A stretch of DNA of 64,000 bases from an uncultured Parolsenella sp. GTDB lineage: Bacteria; Actinomycetota; Coriobacteriia; Coriobacteriales; Atopobiaceae. The notes below the pieces were generated by a model that worked only from the letters and a program-made list of their open reading frames with translations, did no database searches and was not told the DNA's origin. The stretch spans positions 1 through 64,000 of the forward strand of contig CAKUNF010000008.1 of the NCBI GenBank assembly GCA_934668375.1, in the 5' to 3' direction. A program made the position numbers and the translations under genes. This document shows, piece after piece, positions 35,501 to 43,973 of this stretch; within the stretch, counting starts at the first letter, position 1, and each line of letters starts with the position of its first letter.

Positions 35501-36149
35501 GATCGAGGTCGATGCCGTCATCCGTGGCGGCACGAGCGAGATCGTCTGCGTCGATGTCTGCGAGGAGCTCGCGTGCGTCGTCGGAGAGCTCGAGGTCGTC
35601 GCTGTCGTTGATGTCCTCGAGAAGGTCGGCGGCGCGCTCGCGCTGGTGCTCGGAGGCGTCGTCTGCGGCCCAGGTGGACTCGTCTGCGTCCACACCAAAC
35701 GTCACGGTGTCTCCGATGCGCTTGCCGCTCGCCTCGAGGTACTCGCTCGTCACGGCAAGCTCGTCTGCGTCGCCGGGCAGGCGGCCCTCGATGAGGTAGG
35801 GCTCGTTCATGCCGCCCTTGGAGATGGCGTTCACGCTCACGGACTGGTGGGAGCCGCCCACCTCGGTGTAGGCCGTCTCGGACCAGCCGCCCTGGGCGGC
35901 CTCGACCCCGCCAAGGGCCGCGAGCGCGCTCACATCGTCGTCCGTGAGCCCCAGGGTGGATTGGACGCTCACGTCGTAGAGGCGCTGGGCGTCAAAGAAC
36001 TCGTCTGCGGACAGGCGCAGGTCCTCGCAGGCGATCGTGAGGCCGATGAGCATCGTGGTGCCAAGAACGCAGATCGTGGCGAGCGCGGCGAAGCGCCGGG
36101 CGCTGTGGCGGATGGTCCGCAGGGTGTCTTTTGCGAGGGCTGAGCGCAT
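32556..36149 (-). CDS. ABC transporter permease, FtsX family, with long coiled-coil
   Basis: 1197 residues. TM1 is at about 20-42. An acidic extracytoplasmic domain (45-320) is followed by a continuous heptad-rich coiled-coil of about 320 residues (320-640) with many repeats of the QLAEAQATID / ALDALAQAQ type. A first FtsX domain with three membrane segments (about 660-790), a second extracytoplasmic domain, and a second FtsX set of three segments ending in RRSIDRIDMVGALKSAE complete the protein. The layout matches MacB/LolE-like mechanotransmission permeases, here with an outsize stalk. It pairs with the ATPase gene 68 bp upstream. AAGGA precedes ATG 36149. Substrate unknown. Envelope stress or peptide export is the usual inference. 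Confidence 0.88.
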   Translation of the reverse strand: MRSALAKDTLRTIRHSARRFAALATICVLGTTMLIGLTIACEDLRLSADEFFDAQRLYDVSVQSTLGLTDDDVSALAALGGVEAAQGGWSETAYTEVGGSHQSVSVNAISKGGMNEPYLIEGRLPGDADELAVTSEYLEASGKRIGDTVTFGVDADESTWAADDASEHQRERAADLLEDINDSDDLELSDDARELLADIDADDLARAATDDGIDLDRWADLTDDELTELLEHAYEGRFDDLKTDTGDSTEQFARHTYRIVGEVIDPTSVAAKNGSTSFRSTGPKYSFFVTDDAATSSAYSVVYLSVSGASDVSCFSDEYRQQVDAVKGEAEAIKAEREDAREQQIAADGTARIDDAEASANEQFDEVEDQLAEAQATIDDALAQIEEGRAQLASQKATALDALAQAQATIDAGRAQLADPATREAAHAQAAQAARDALATNEQYKAGVAGRDALIQARDAYDALTNAASQLGGAITGLEEQISQLEAAGQDTSELAAQLVTLQGQLADVKAQLAALSTQLATQGVSAEQLPALIDAAQAQLDAAEASAVSAATDAADEQLAALSAQLDEGQATLDEQRATAQQMIDDAAAQLADAQAQADEGQATLDSSRAEYEDKKADALARIAEARAKLASVGSATWYVQDRSAISSFASIDTDASCIETIGVAFPAIFLTVAILVSLTTAARMVEEERGLIGLYKALGYSRARIMSKYVLYTTGAAVVGGTVGSVLGFVALPEFLFMFFRLMYTFPHFSLHFSAGLCALACGMFVAGIGAATALTVRHELAEQPAQLMRPRAPKAGKRILLERVRPVWRHLSFLNKVTARNLFRYKGRLAMTVFGVAGCCALMIAGFAINDTVQALSANQYGTDARAGIYTYDVLAATQPDDLEQAASRLTDDARVLDYATVRTENVNAGFGDTIETVQLVVVPDGFSLDGYIDLRAEDGSRLSLADATADGGVLVTKSLANVTGLSAGDEASLQDTSLNRGSAKVDGVVMNYLGDAIYMTQSTYEATFGKKLEANALLAHLDGTSEEKITFADELASDTTFLSVVSTQAAVRDFSNVFMLISCVTVLLTVLAAGLSFVVLLTLSTTNVSERERELATIKVLGFRKPEVRTYINKEMLILALIGTIAGIPLGVALSHALTYVLNMPSMYFAVEIAPTSILASCGLSLLFAVVVCAMTRRSIDRIDMVGALKSAE

Positions 36150-36217
36150 GCGTGTTCCTTATGGGCAGCGTCCGTGGCGGCGGTGCCGGGCGACCCTGGC
36201 ACCGCCGCCACGACGCG

Positions 36218-36919
<702 letters not shown>

Positions 36920-36967
36920 GGGCCTCCCTTGGTGGCCGTTGTACCTGCGTCAAGTATACCTGTGCGG

Positions 36968-37729
36968 TTAGGCGTGGGCCTTCCCCTGGTTCGCCACGGC
37001 CTGCATCTTTGCCGCCACGGCGTCCGCGTCGCCCAGGTAGCGCTTGCCCAGCACGTTGAGGTTGCGGTCGAGCGTGTAGACGAGCGGCACGCCCGTGGGG
37101 ATGTTCACCGTGAGGATCTGCTCGGGCGTGAGCTTCTCGAGCTTCATGACGAGCGAACGCAGCGAGTTGCCGTGCGCGGCGATGAGGACGCGCTTTCCGG
37201 CGAGCATCTGCGGGCGAATGACCTCCTCGAAGTAGGGCCAGGCGCGCGCGATGCAGTCCTTTAGGCACTCGGTGTAGGGAAGCTCGTCTGCCGGCACGTC
37301 TCGGTACATGTCCTGCGCGTGTGGGTCGCGCGCGTCCCCCGGTTCGAGCGCGGGCGGGCGCACGTCGAACGAGCGGCGCCAGACGAGCACCTGCTCCTCG
37401 CCGTGCTCGGCGGCCGCGTCCGCCTTGTTGAGCCCCTGCAGCGCCCCGTAGTGACGCTCGTTGAGCTTCCACGTCTTCACGACGGGCAGCCACTCGCGGT
37501 CCATCTGTCCCAGCACGATGTCCAGCGTGTGAATGGCGCGCTTGAGCCTGGAGGTGTAGCAGACGTCGAAGTCGAAGCCCTCCTCGGCAAGGGCGCGACC
37601 GCCCGCCGCTGCCTCCGCGCGCCCCTCGTCCGTGAGGTCGACGTCCGTCCAGCCGGTGAAGAGGTTCAGCTTGTTCCACTCGCTCTGCCCGTGCCTGATC
37701 AGGACGAGCTGCATGGTGTTCTCGCTCAT
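36968..37729 (-). CDS. gpmA: 2,3-bisphosphoglycerate-dependent phosphoglycerate mutase
   Basis: 253 residues, the standard dPGM length. It interconverts 3- and 2-phosphoglycerate in glycolysis. The catalytic His13 lies in LIRHGQSEWN. The substrate loop NLFTGWTDVDLT, the ERHYGALQGLNK segment and the second His of AAHGNSLR are all present. ATG 37729 has an excellent GGAGG site. The gene is divergent from the small Cys-rich protein at 37884. It heads the minus-strand series that continues into the ABC exporter. Confidence 0.97.
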   Translation of the reverse strand: MSENTMQLVLIRHGQSEWNKLNLFTGWTDVDLTDEGRAEAAAGGRALAEEGFDFDVCYTSRLKRAIHTLDIVLGQMDREWLPVVKTWKLNERHYGALQGLNKADAAAEHGEEQVLVWRRSFDVRPPALEPGDARDPHAQDMYRDVPADELPYTECLKDCIARAWPYFEEVIRPQMLAGKRVLIAAHGNSLRSLVMKLEKLTPEQILTVNIPTGVPLVYTLDRNLNVLGKRYLGDADAVAAKMQAVANQGKAHA

Positions 37730-37883
37730 GTGTTGCCTCCCTGTTGTTTGCCGTGCCGCCTGCGCGACCGGCTCCGTTCGTATAGACTTGTTCGCAGAGT
37801 TTACCTTGCGATACTTGCAAGTTCACTATAGTTAACTTCTAGCCTGCGGCGCCGAGAAACTTGCCGCGTGGGGAGGCATTCAT
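37730..37883. promoter_or_regulatory. Divergent promoter region with ACTTGCAAGT palindrome
   Basis: 154 bp AT-richer than its surroundings between gpmA and the small Cys-rich gene. It holds an ACTTGCAAGT palindrome near 37814-37823 and a TATAGT box at 37827-37832 reading toward 37884, with a TTGCGA 15 bp upstream. Elements picked by eye. Confidence 0.35.
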
Positions 37884-38099
37884 ATGGGTCCGGTCGACTT
37901 TGCCGTGATCGCGGTCGTTGCCGTGGTGTTCGCGCTGTGCGTGCGTGCCATCGTTCGCTCGCAGCGGGCCGGCGAGTGCGCCGACTGCGCCTCGGGTGGC
38001 TCGTGCAACGCCCACAAGACGGGCCACTGCCACGAGTCCGCCAAGCTCATGGCAGATGCCGCCGCTGCCGCCGCCCGCTACGAGGCCGACAAGCGCTAG
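37884..38099 (+). CDS. FeoB-associated-type Cys-rich small membrane protein
   Basis: 71 residues. One N-terminal membrane segment (about 5-22) is followed by a cytoplasmic Cys motif CADCASGGSCNAHKTGHC and an Ala-rich helix. This is the layout of the small proteins often found after feoB in Gram-positives. Those proteins are proposed to aid ferrous iron uptake, but their function is not proven. No feoA or feoB is in this window, so here it is an orphan. The start is firm: GGGAGG lies 8 bp before ATG 37884. A GCGCCGGCGCC-type palindrome follows the stop. Confidence 0.65.
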   Translation: MGPVDFAVIAVVAVVFALCVRAIVRSQRAGECADCASGGSCNAHKTGHCHESAKLMADAAAAAARYEADKR

Positions 38100-38252
38100 C
38101 GCGAACGGCGCCGGCGCCGCCGCTCGCGTGTGTCGAAATCGCGGGTAACAGCCTAGAAACACGCGTGTGAGACAGTTAGCCCGTTAGGTTGGGACAGCGC
38201 TGTGCCGCCCGCGCGGCCCGAGCGCAACATGCACCGTCTGCGAGGTAACTCG

Positions 38253-39599
38253 ATGACAAACGAGCAGAACATCGACTTCGTCCTTCGCTCCGTCGAGGAG
38301 CGCGACATCCGCTTCGTGCGCCTGTGGTTCACCGACGTTCTCGGCAACCTCAAGTCGTTCGCCATCTCCCCCGAGGACCTCGAGGAGGCGTTCGAGGAGG
38401 GCATCGGCTTCGACGGCTCGGCCGTTGACGGCTTCGCCGCGCTCGAGGAGTCCGACATGCTCGCCTTCCCGGACGCAAGCACGTTCCAGGTCCTGCCGTG
38501 GCGTCCGTCCGAGAGCGGCGTGGCGCGCATCTTCTGCAACATCCGCACGCCGCAGGGAGACCCGTTCCCCGGCGACCCGCGCGCCTGCCTCTATCGCGCC
38601 TTCCGTGCGGCCGACAAGGCCGGCTACGTGCTGAACGTGAGCCCCGAGCTCGAGTTCTTCTACTTCAAGGAGGACACGACCGTCTCCCGTGGATCGGCCG
38701 TGCCCGTGCCGCTCGACAACGCCGGCTACTTTGACCTCACGCCCGACGACTCCGCGCGAGACCTGCGCCGCGACCTCACGCTCGAGCTCGAGCAGATGTC
38801 CATCCCGGTGGAGTACTCCTACCATGCCGCCGCGCCGTCGCAAAACGGCGTGTCGCTGCGCTACTCGGAGGCCGTGACCTGCGCCGACAACATCATGACG
38901 GCCCGTCTCGTCATCAAGCAGACGGCGCGTCAGCACGGCATGTTCGCCTCGTTCATGCCCAAGCCGCTCTCTGGCGTGGCGGGGTCTGCGATGTTCCTCT
39001 CCCAGTCGCTGTTCGACCACGACGGCAACAACCTGTTCTGGGCCGAGGGCAAGGGCTCGGTGCACCATCTGTCCGCCACCGCCCAGCACTACGTGGCGGG
39101 CCTTCTCAAGTACGCGCCGGAGTTCGCGCTCGTCACGAACCCCACGGTGAACTCCTACAAGCGTCTCGTGCCCAACGGCGAGGTTCCCTGCTTTGCCACC
39201 TGGGGCTCCAAGAACCGCTCCGCCTTCGTGCGCGTGCCCACGTACAAGCCGGGCAAGCAGCTGAGCCGCCGCGTGGAGCTTCGCAGTCCCGACCCCACGT
39301 GCAACCCCTACCTCACCATGGCCGTGACGCTTGCGGCGGGCATGAGGGGCATCGCCGAGGAGCTGCCGCTGCCCGAGGAGTCCAGCGTTCCGTTCTCCGA
39401 GCTCGCGGCCTCTGGCGTGACGCGCCTGCCGCATGACCTGGGCGAGGCCGTCGAGGCGTTCGCGGGCTCCGAGCTCATGCGCGAGACACTCGGCGACCAC
39501 ATCTTCAACTACCTGCTCACCGAGAAGCGCGAGGAGTGGGCCGAGTACTCCCAGACCGTGACCGACTGGGAGCTGCGCCACTACTACGGCGGCTTCTAG
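38253..39599 (+). CDS. Glutamine synthetase-like protein lacking three metal ligands
   Basis: 448 residues, co-linear with type I-alpha glutamine synthetases. Conserved parts include FDGSAVDGF, ESDM, the metal pair in SPELEFF, FMPKPL, TNPTVNSYKRLVP, the NRS Arg segment and RVELRSPDP. The block that reads HHEVAPGQHE in B. subtilis GlnA is YHAAAPSQNG here, so both Glu ligands become A192 and G199. The His of GSGMH is F248. The reading is without gaps, so this is not a frameshift. Classical ammonia-ligating activity is doubtful. It could be a pseudoenzyme, a regulator, or a ligase with a different substrate. ATG 38253 follows GAGGTA. A terminator and a glutamate/glutamine-type ABC transporter operon follow. 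Confidence 0.85.
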   Translation: MTNEQNIDFVLRSVEERDIRFVRLWFTDVLGNLKSFAISPEDLEEAFEEGIGFDGSAVDGFAALEESDMLAFPDASTFQVLPWRPSESGVARIFCNIRTPQGDPFPGDPRACLYRAFRAADKAGYVLNVSPELEFFYFKEDTTVSRGSAVPVPLDNAGYFDLTPDDSARDLRRDLTLELEQMSIPVEYSYHAAAPSQNGVSLRYSEAVTCADNIMTARLVIKQTARQHGMFASFMPKPLSGVAGSAMFLSQSLFDHDGNNLFWAEGKGSVHHLSATAQHYVAGLLKYAPEFALVTNPTVNSYKRLVPNGEVPCFATWGSKNRSAFVRVPTYKPGKQLSRRVELRSPDPTCNPYLTMAVTLAAGMRGIAEELPLPEESSVPFSELAASGVTRLPHDLGEAVEAFAGSELMRETLGDHIFNYLLTEKREEWAEYSQTVTDWELRHYYGGF

Positions 39600-39608
39600 G
39601 GACCGCGT

Positions 39609-39650
39609 GCCGGACAGCGGGGCCTGGCTCCGTTGTCCGGCTTGGATTTT
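39609..39650 (+). terminator. Terminator after the glutamine synthetase-like gene
   Basis: 12 bp stem GCCGGACAGCGG / CCGTTGTCCGGC (one G-T pair), 9-nt loop, then TTGGATTTT. Confidence 0.75.
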
Positions 39651-39717
39651 ATCGGCACGATTATTCATCGCGGTATGCCCGAGGTTTTGCACGTATTTCA
39701 GATATGCAAAGAAATCG

Positions 39718-39756
39718 ATTATTTTGCGGCCGCTGATGCAAAATAATGAGTACAAT
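39718..39756 (+). promoter_or_regulatory. Palindromic operator candidate and -10 box before ABC operon
   Basis: Perfect 10 bp arms ATTATTTTGC and GCAAAATAAT, 10 bp apart, directly upstream of a TACAAT box at 39751-39756. The surrounding 39645-39810 is markedly AT-rich. A dimeric regulator binding here would block the promoter of the amino acid transporter. The mRNA leader would be about 120 nt. Confidence 0.5.
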
Positions 39757-39882
39757 AGCAACCGTCGATAACGGCAACGCATAAAAGCAACCATTGATTC
39801 GCCAATTTGCATACAGGAACCCGTTTTCCTCGCAATCGCGAATCTCATCCGCGCCCAGGGGCGCGAGGGAAGGGGACACACA

Positions 39883-40719
39883 ATGAAGAACATGAACAGG
39901 CGCGAGTTCCTCGGCACCGCGGGCGCCTTCGCCGGCATCCTCGCTCTGGCCGGCTGCGGCTCCACGGGCGGCAACACCGCCGCCACCACGACGGCCGCCA
40001 GCAGCGCCGCCGCCTCCGCGGACATGCAGCTGCTCACCGCCGGCAAGCTCACCGTGGGCACCTCGCCGGACTTCCCGCCGTTCGAGAACCTCGAGAACGA
40101 CGAGTACGTGGGCTATGACATGGACCTCGCCAAGGCCCTCGCCGACAAGCTCGGCCTCGAGCTTGAGCTCAAGAACCTGCAGTTCGACGCCATCGTCCCG
40201 GCCGTTGCCGCCGGTGGCCAGGTTGACCTGGGCATCTCCGGCATCACCATCGAGCCCGAGCGCGAGGAGCAGGTTGACTTCTCCGACCCCTACTACATCG
40301 ATGACCTCGCCGTCGTTGCCATGAAGAGCAACACTGACGTCACGGCCGACACCTACGCCGACGCCCTGAACCAGGCCGGCGTCGTCATTGCCGTCCAGTC
40401 CGGCACCACGGGCGAGTCCTACGCCCAGGAGAACTTCCCCAACGCCACGACCCAGCCCTACGGCAACGCCACGGACAGCTTCGCCGCGCTGCAGTCCGGC
40501 CAGGCCAACGCCGTCGTCACCAACAAGGCCGTGGGCGCCAAGATGGTCGCCGACGCCTACAAGGACGCCCAGGTCATCAAGGAGATCGCCACGGGCGAGG
40601 AGTACGGCATCGCCGTCAACAAGGACAACGGCGGCCTTCTCTCTGCCGTCAACGACGCCCTCGCCGAGCTCACGAGCGACGGCACCATCGACGAGCTCAC
40701 CAACAAGTACTTTGGCTAG
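39883..40719 (+). CDS. Polar amino acid ABC transporter solute-binding lipoprotein
   Basis: 278 residues. A twin-Arg-like start NRREFLG and lipobox LALAGC with C25 are followed by an Ala/Thr/Ser linker, then a type II periplasmic-binding fold: GKLTVGTSPDFPPFE, YVGYDMDLAKALADKLG and FSDPYYIDDLAVV. This is family 3 (glutamine/glutamate/cystine binding). The lipobox makes it a substrate of Lgt (10165). The double Arg suggests Tat export, though the consensus is incomplete. It is followed by an attenuator-like hairpin and then the permease and ATPase genes. Its substrate may be glutamate or glutamine, judging by the GS-like gene upstream (inference). Confidence 0.92.
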   Translation: MKNMNRREFLGTAGAFAGILALAGCGSTGGNTAATTTAASSAAASADMQLLTAGKLTVGTSPDFPPFENLENDEYVGYDMDLAKALADKLGLELELKNLQFDAIVPAVAAGGQVDLGISGITIEPEREEQVDFSDPYYIDDLAVVAMKSNTDVTADTYADALNQAGVVIAVQSGTTGESYAQENFPNATTQPYGNATDSFAALQSGQANAVVTNKAVGAKMVADAYKDAQVIKEIATGEEYGIAVNKDNGGLLSAVNDALAELTSDGTIDELTNKYFG

Positions 40720-40742
40720 AATCGCGTAAGAACAGCGGCCCT

Positions 40743-40774
40743 GCCCCTCTCCCGAATGCGGGGGAGGGGCGTTT
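40743..40774 (+). terminator. Attenuator-like hairpin between binding protein and permease genes
   Basis: 11 bp stem GCCCCTCTCCC / GGGGGAGGGGC with a 6-nt loop and GTTT. Such intercistronic hairpins usually leave the binding protein in excess over the membrane parts. Confidence 0.7.
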
Positions 40775-40794
40775 GTCGTAAAGGACGGATCTTC

Positions 40795-42126
40795 ATGCAG
40801 GACAGCAACAAGCCCAGGTTCGGCGCTCGCCGAGACGTGCTCGCGCTTGCGTTCGCGCTTGTCGCGGCGTGTGCCCTCGCGTTTGCGGCGCCCACGTCAG
40901 CCCTTGCCCTCGAGACGGCCAAGTGCTCGGCCAAGCCGAACGGCAGCGGCTCGAGCGACGTGCTTGGCGGTCAGGAGACGCGCATCACCTGGGAGGGCCA
41001 GGCGGACTCCTCCGAGCAGCTCAAGAGCATCTCGCTCACGCTGCCGGACGGCACATCCTATTCCACGGACGACGCCCGCCTCACGCTGCTGTCCGGCGAG
41101 GACCTCATGACGCGCGAGCGCCCCAAGACCGAGGTGAGCTCCGACGGCCAGACCGTGACGTTCACGCTTGACGAGGACGCCCCGGCCGGCTCCTACGTTC
41201 GCCTCGAGCTGTACAAGGTGGTGTTCCCCATCGCCGGCGGAGACGAGCAGCTCAGCGGCTCCTACACGCTTGCGGACGGCTCCACGCACGACATCTCGGA
41301 CGTCCCGGCCATCACCGTGACGGGCACGAGCTTCTGGGACTCGGCGTCCAACTGGCTCAAGGACCAGGAGTGGGTCCAGAAGTGGAACGAGAACACGTTC
41401 CTGCGCCTGTTCCTCAACCCGCCCATTCTCGTCTCGAGCATTCCCTCGGTGTTCCAGGGCTTCCTCATGGCGCTCGCCATCGTGCTCGTGGCGTTCCCGC
41501 TCGCCATCCCGTTCGGCTTCGTCCTGGCGCTCATGCGCATCTCCAAGCCGCGCGTCCTGCGTGCCATCTCGGGCTTCTACGTCAACATCGTGCGAGGCAC
41601 GCCTGCCTTCCTGCAGATCTACATCGCGTTCTTTGGCCTGCCACTCGCCGGGGTCCAGATCCCGAGCTACCCGCTTGGCGTCGTGGTGCTCGCGATGAAC
41701 TCCGCCGCCTACCTGTGCGAGATCTTCCGCGCGGGCATCCAGTCCATCCCCAAGGGACAGTCCGAGGCGGCCCGCTCGCTGGGCATGACGAGCGTCCAGA
41801 CGATGATCTACATCATCATCCCGCAGACGTTCCGCAACGTCCTGCCCACCATGACGAGCGAGTTCATCCTGCTGTACAAGGACACGTCGCTGCTCGCCGC
41901 CGTGGGCGTCATGGAGGTCGTCATGTACTCCAAGACGATCGTGGCCTCCACGGGCTCCATCACGCCCTACATCGTCGCCGCCCTGTTCTACCTCGTGGTG
42001 ACGATCCCGCTTGCCCGTCTCGTGAGCAGGCTCGAGGCGCGCATGCTCGGCACCGAGTCGGCCACGCGCCGTCGCAAGAAGTCTCTGAAGGAAGCCGGCG
42101 TCATCGACGGCGACCACATCGCGTAG
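40795..42126 (+). CDS. Amino acid ABC transporter permease with extracytoplasmic N-terminal domain
   Basis: 443 residues, about twice the length of a normal HisM/GlnP permease. Residues 13-37 are a signal or first membrane segment (to PTSALA). Residues 38-205 form a soluble, probably beta-rich, extracytoplasmic domain with a recurring SISLTLPDG / VRLELYK pattern. The BPD_transp_1 permease follows (about 225-430), with its [14 protein letters not shown] coupling loop, about five membrane segments and a basic tail. The extra domain resembles no family I recognise. It could contact the binding protein or an extracellular ligand. The start has AAGGACGG upstream. The ATPase gene follows after 13 bp. 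Confidence 0.88.
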   Translation: MQDSNKPRFGARRDVLALAFALVAACALAFAAPTSALALETAKCSAKPNGSGSSDVLGGQETRITWEGQADSSEQLKSISLTLPDGTSYSTDDARLTLLSGEDLMTRERPKTEVSSDGQTVTFTLDEDAPAGSYVRLELYKVVFPIAGGDEQLSGSYTLADGSTHDISDVPAITVTGTSFWDSASNWLKDQEWVQKWNENTFLRLFLNPPILVSSIPSVFQGFLMALAIVLVAFPLAIPFGFVLALMRISKPRVLRAISGFYVNIVRGTPAFLQIYIAFFGLPLAGVQIPSYPLGVVVLAMNSAAYLCEIFRAGIQSIPKGQSEAARSLGMTSVQTMIYIIIPQTFRNVLPTMTSEFILLYKDTSLLAAVGVMEVVMYSKTIVASTGSITPYIVAALFYLVVTIPLARLVSRLEARMLGTESATRRRKKSLKEAGVIDGDHIA

Positions 42127-42139
42127 GGGAGTCAAGACC

Positions 42140-42925
<786 letters not shown>

Positions 42926-43137
42926 GAACACAGGGCGGGTTCGCCTGACCCCTGCCAAACGGGGCGCCAAACGAACCCGTCGCCTTTGGTGTCCGTTGGT
43001 AACGAGGCGGTAACGCATACGCCCCTAATTGGACCATTGACCGATACGGGCGTTGGAATCGTGCTAATCTCTATTGACATAAGCGCAGGTGAGTAGGTCA
43101 GGGGCGCTCTGCGTCCCAAGGACACGGGAGTCCCCTC

Positions 43138-43812
43138 ATGCACCATAAGAAGGTCCTTCTCATATCGCGTACGACGAGGCTCCACGACCGCATGCGCGAG
43201 CTCTCCCACGAGCTCGACATCTCGGTTCTCCTCGCGACGCCCGACACGTTCGACCAGGCCATCACGAGTACCACGGACTTTGGCCTCGTGACGCTCGACC
43301 TCGCCGGCGTCTCCGACGACCTGGCTTCTCGCGTGTCTGCCTACTCCGCCGAGAACGGCTGCATCCCCATCCTGCTCGTCACCGACGAGGACCGGCTCGG
43401 CCAGCTCCACATGCCCGTTCAGGGTCGCAACGACTTCATCCTCTCCGGCGCCAGCGCCGCCGAGTTCGAGGTCCGCATGACGCAGCTGCTGTGGCCGGGC
43501 GAGGAGAACACCCCGAGCGACATCGTCGTCATCGACAACATGACGATCAATCTCGCCACCTACCAGATCACGATTGACGACAAGCCCGTTGACCTCACGC
43601 TCATGGAGTACTCGCTGCTGAGCTTCCTTGCCACGCACCCCTCGCGCGCCTACTCGCGCGAGACGCTGCTGCATCGCGTCTGGGGCTTCGAGTACTGCGG
43701 CGGCACGCGTACCGTCGACGTGCACATTCGCCGTGTACGCTCCAAGGTGGGCCCGCAGGTCGCGAGCCACATCGTCACCGTGCGAGGCGTGGGCTACCTG
43801 TTCAAGCTCTAG
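43138..43812 (+). CDS. OmpR-type response regulator with degenerate receiver domain
   Basis: 224 residues. The receiver-like domain (1-115) lacks the usual acidic pair near its start (LLISRTTR instead of DD). It also lacks the conserved Lys (DFILSGAS in place of the KP motif), though an Asp remains in VTLDLAG. It is therefore probably not controlled by ordinary phosphorylation. The C-terminal winged helix (about 130-224) is intact, with LTLMEYSLLSFLATHP, GGTRTVDVHIRRVRSKV and VTVRGVGYLF. No histidine kinase gene adjoins it. The next gene is an HtrA protease 161 bp away on the same strand, a possible target. ATG 43138 has GGGAG upstream. Confidence 0.85.
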   Translation: MHHKKVLLISRTTRLHDRMRELSHELDISVLLATPDTFDQAITSTTDFGLVTLDLAGVSDDLASRVSAYSAENGCIPILLVTDEDRLGQLHMPVQGRNDFILSGASAAEFEVRMTQLLWPGEENTPSDIVVIDNMTINLATYQITIDDKPVDLTLMEYSLLSFLATHPSRAYSRETLLHRVWGFEYCGGTRTVDVHIRRVRSKVGPQVASHIVTVRGVGYLFKL

Positions 43813-43973
43813 GCGCCTCTCGCGCGGCGTTGCCGCAGGCGTAGATTTTCAGATTGCTGCAAGCGTTGTTGCATGCGGGTGGTCAGGAGCCGCCCGCATG
43901 TTCTTTTCAGCTATGTGGGGTACAACGAGACTGACAGCAACGCGGCCGAGGGCCGCCATCCAAAGGAGTGGAC

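Noticed and set aside
42936..42979. CGGGTTCG...CGAACCCG inverted repeat after the importer operon
   Set aside because: The arms are only 8 bp with a 28 bp loop and no T-run. A similar GACGGGTTCGTTTG phrase at about 57641 suggests a minor repeat, but the evidence is too thin to call a feature.
43074..43079. Perfect TTGACA before the response regulator gene
   Set aside because: No acceptable -10 box lies 15-19 bp downstream, so no promoter was called.
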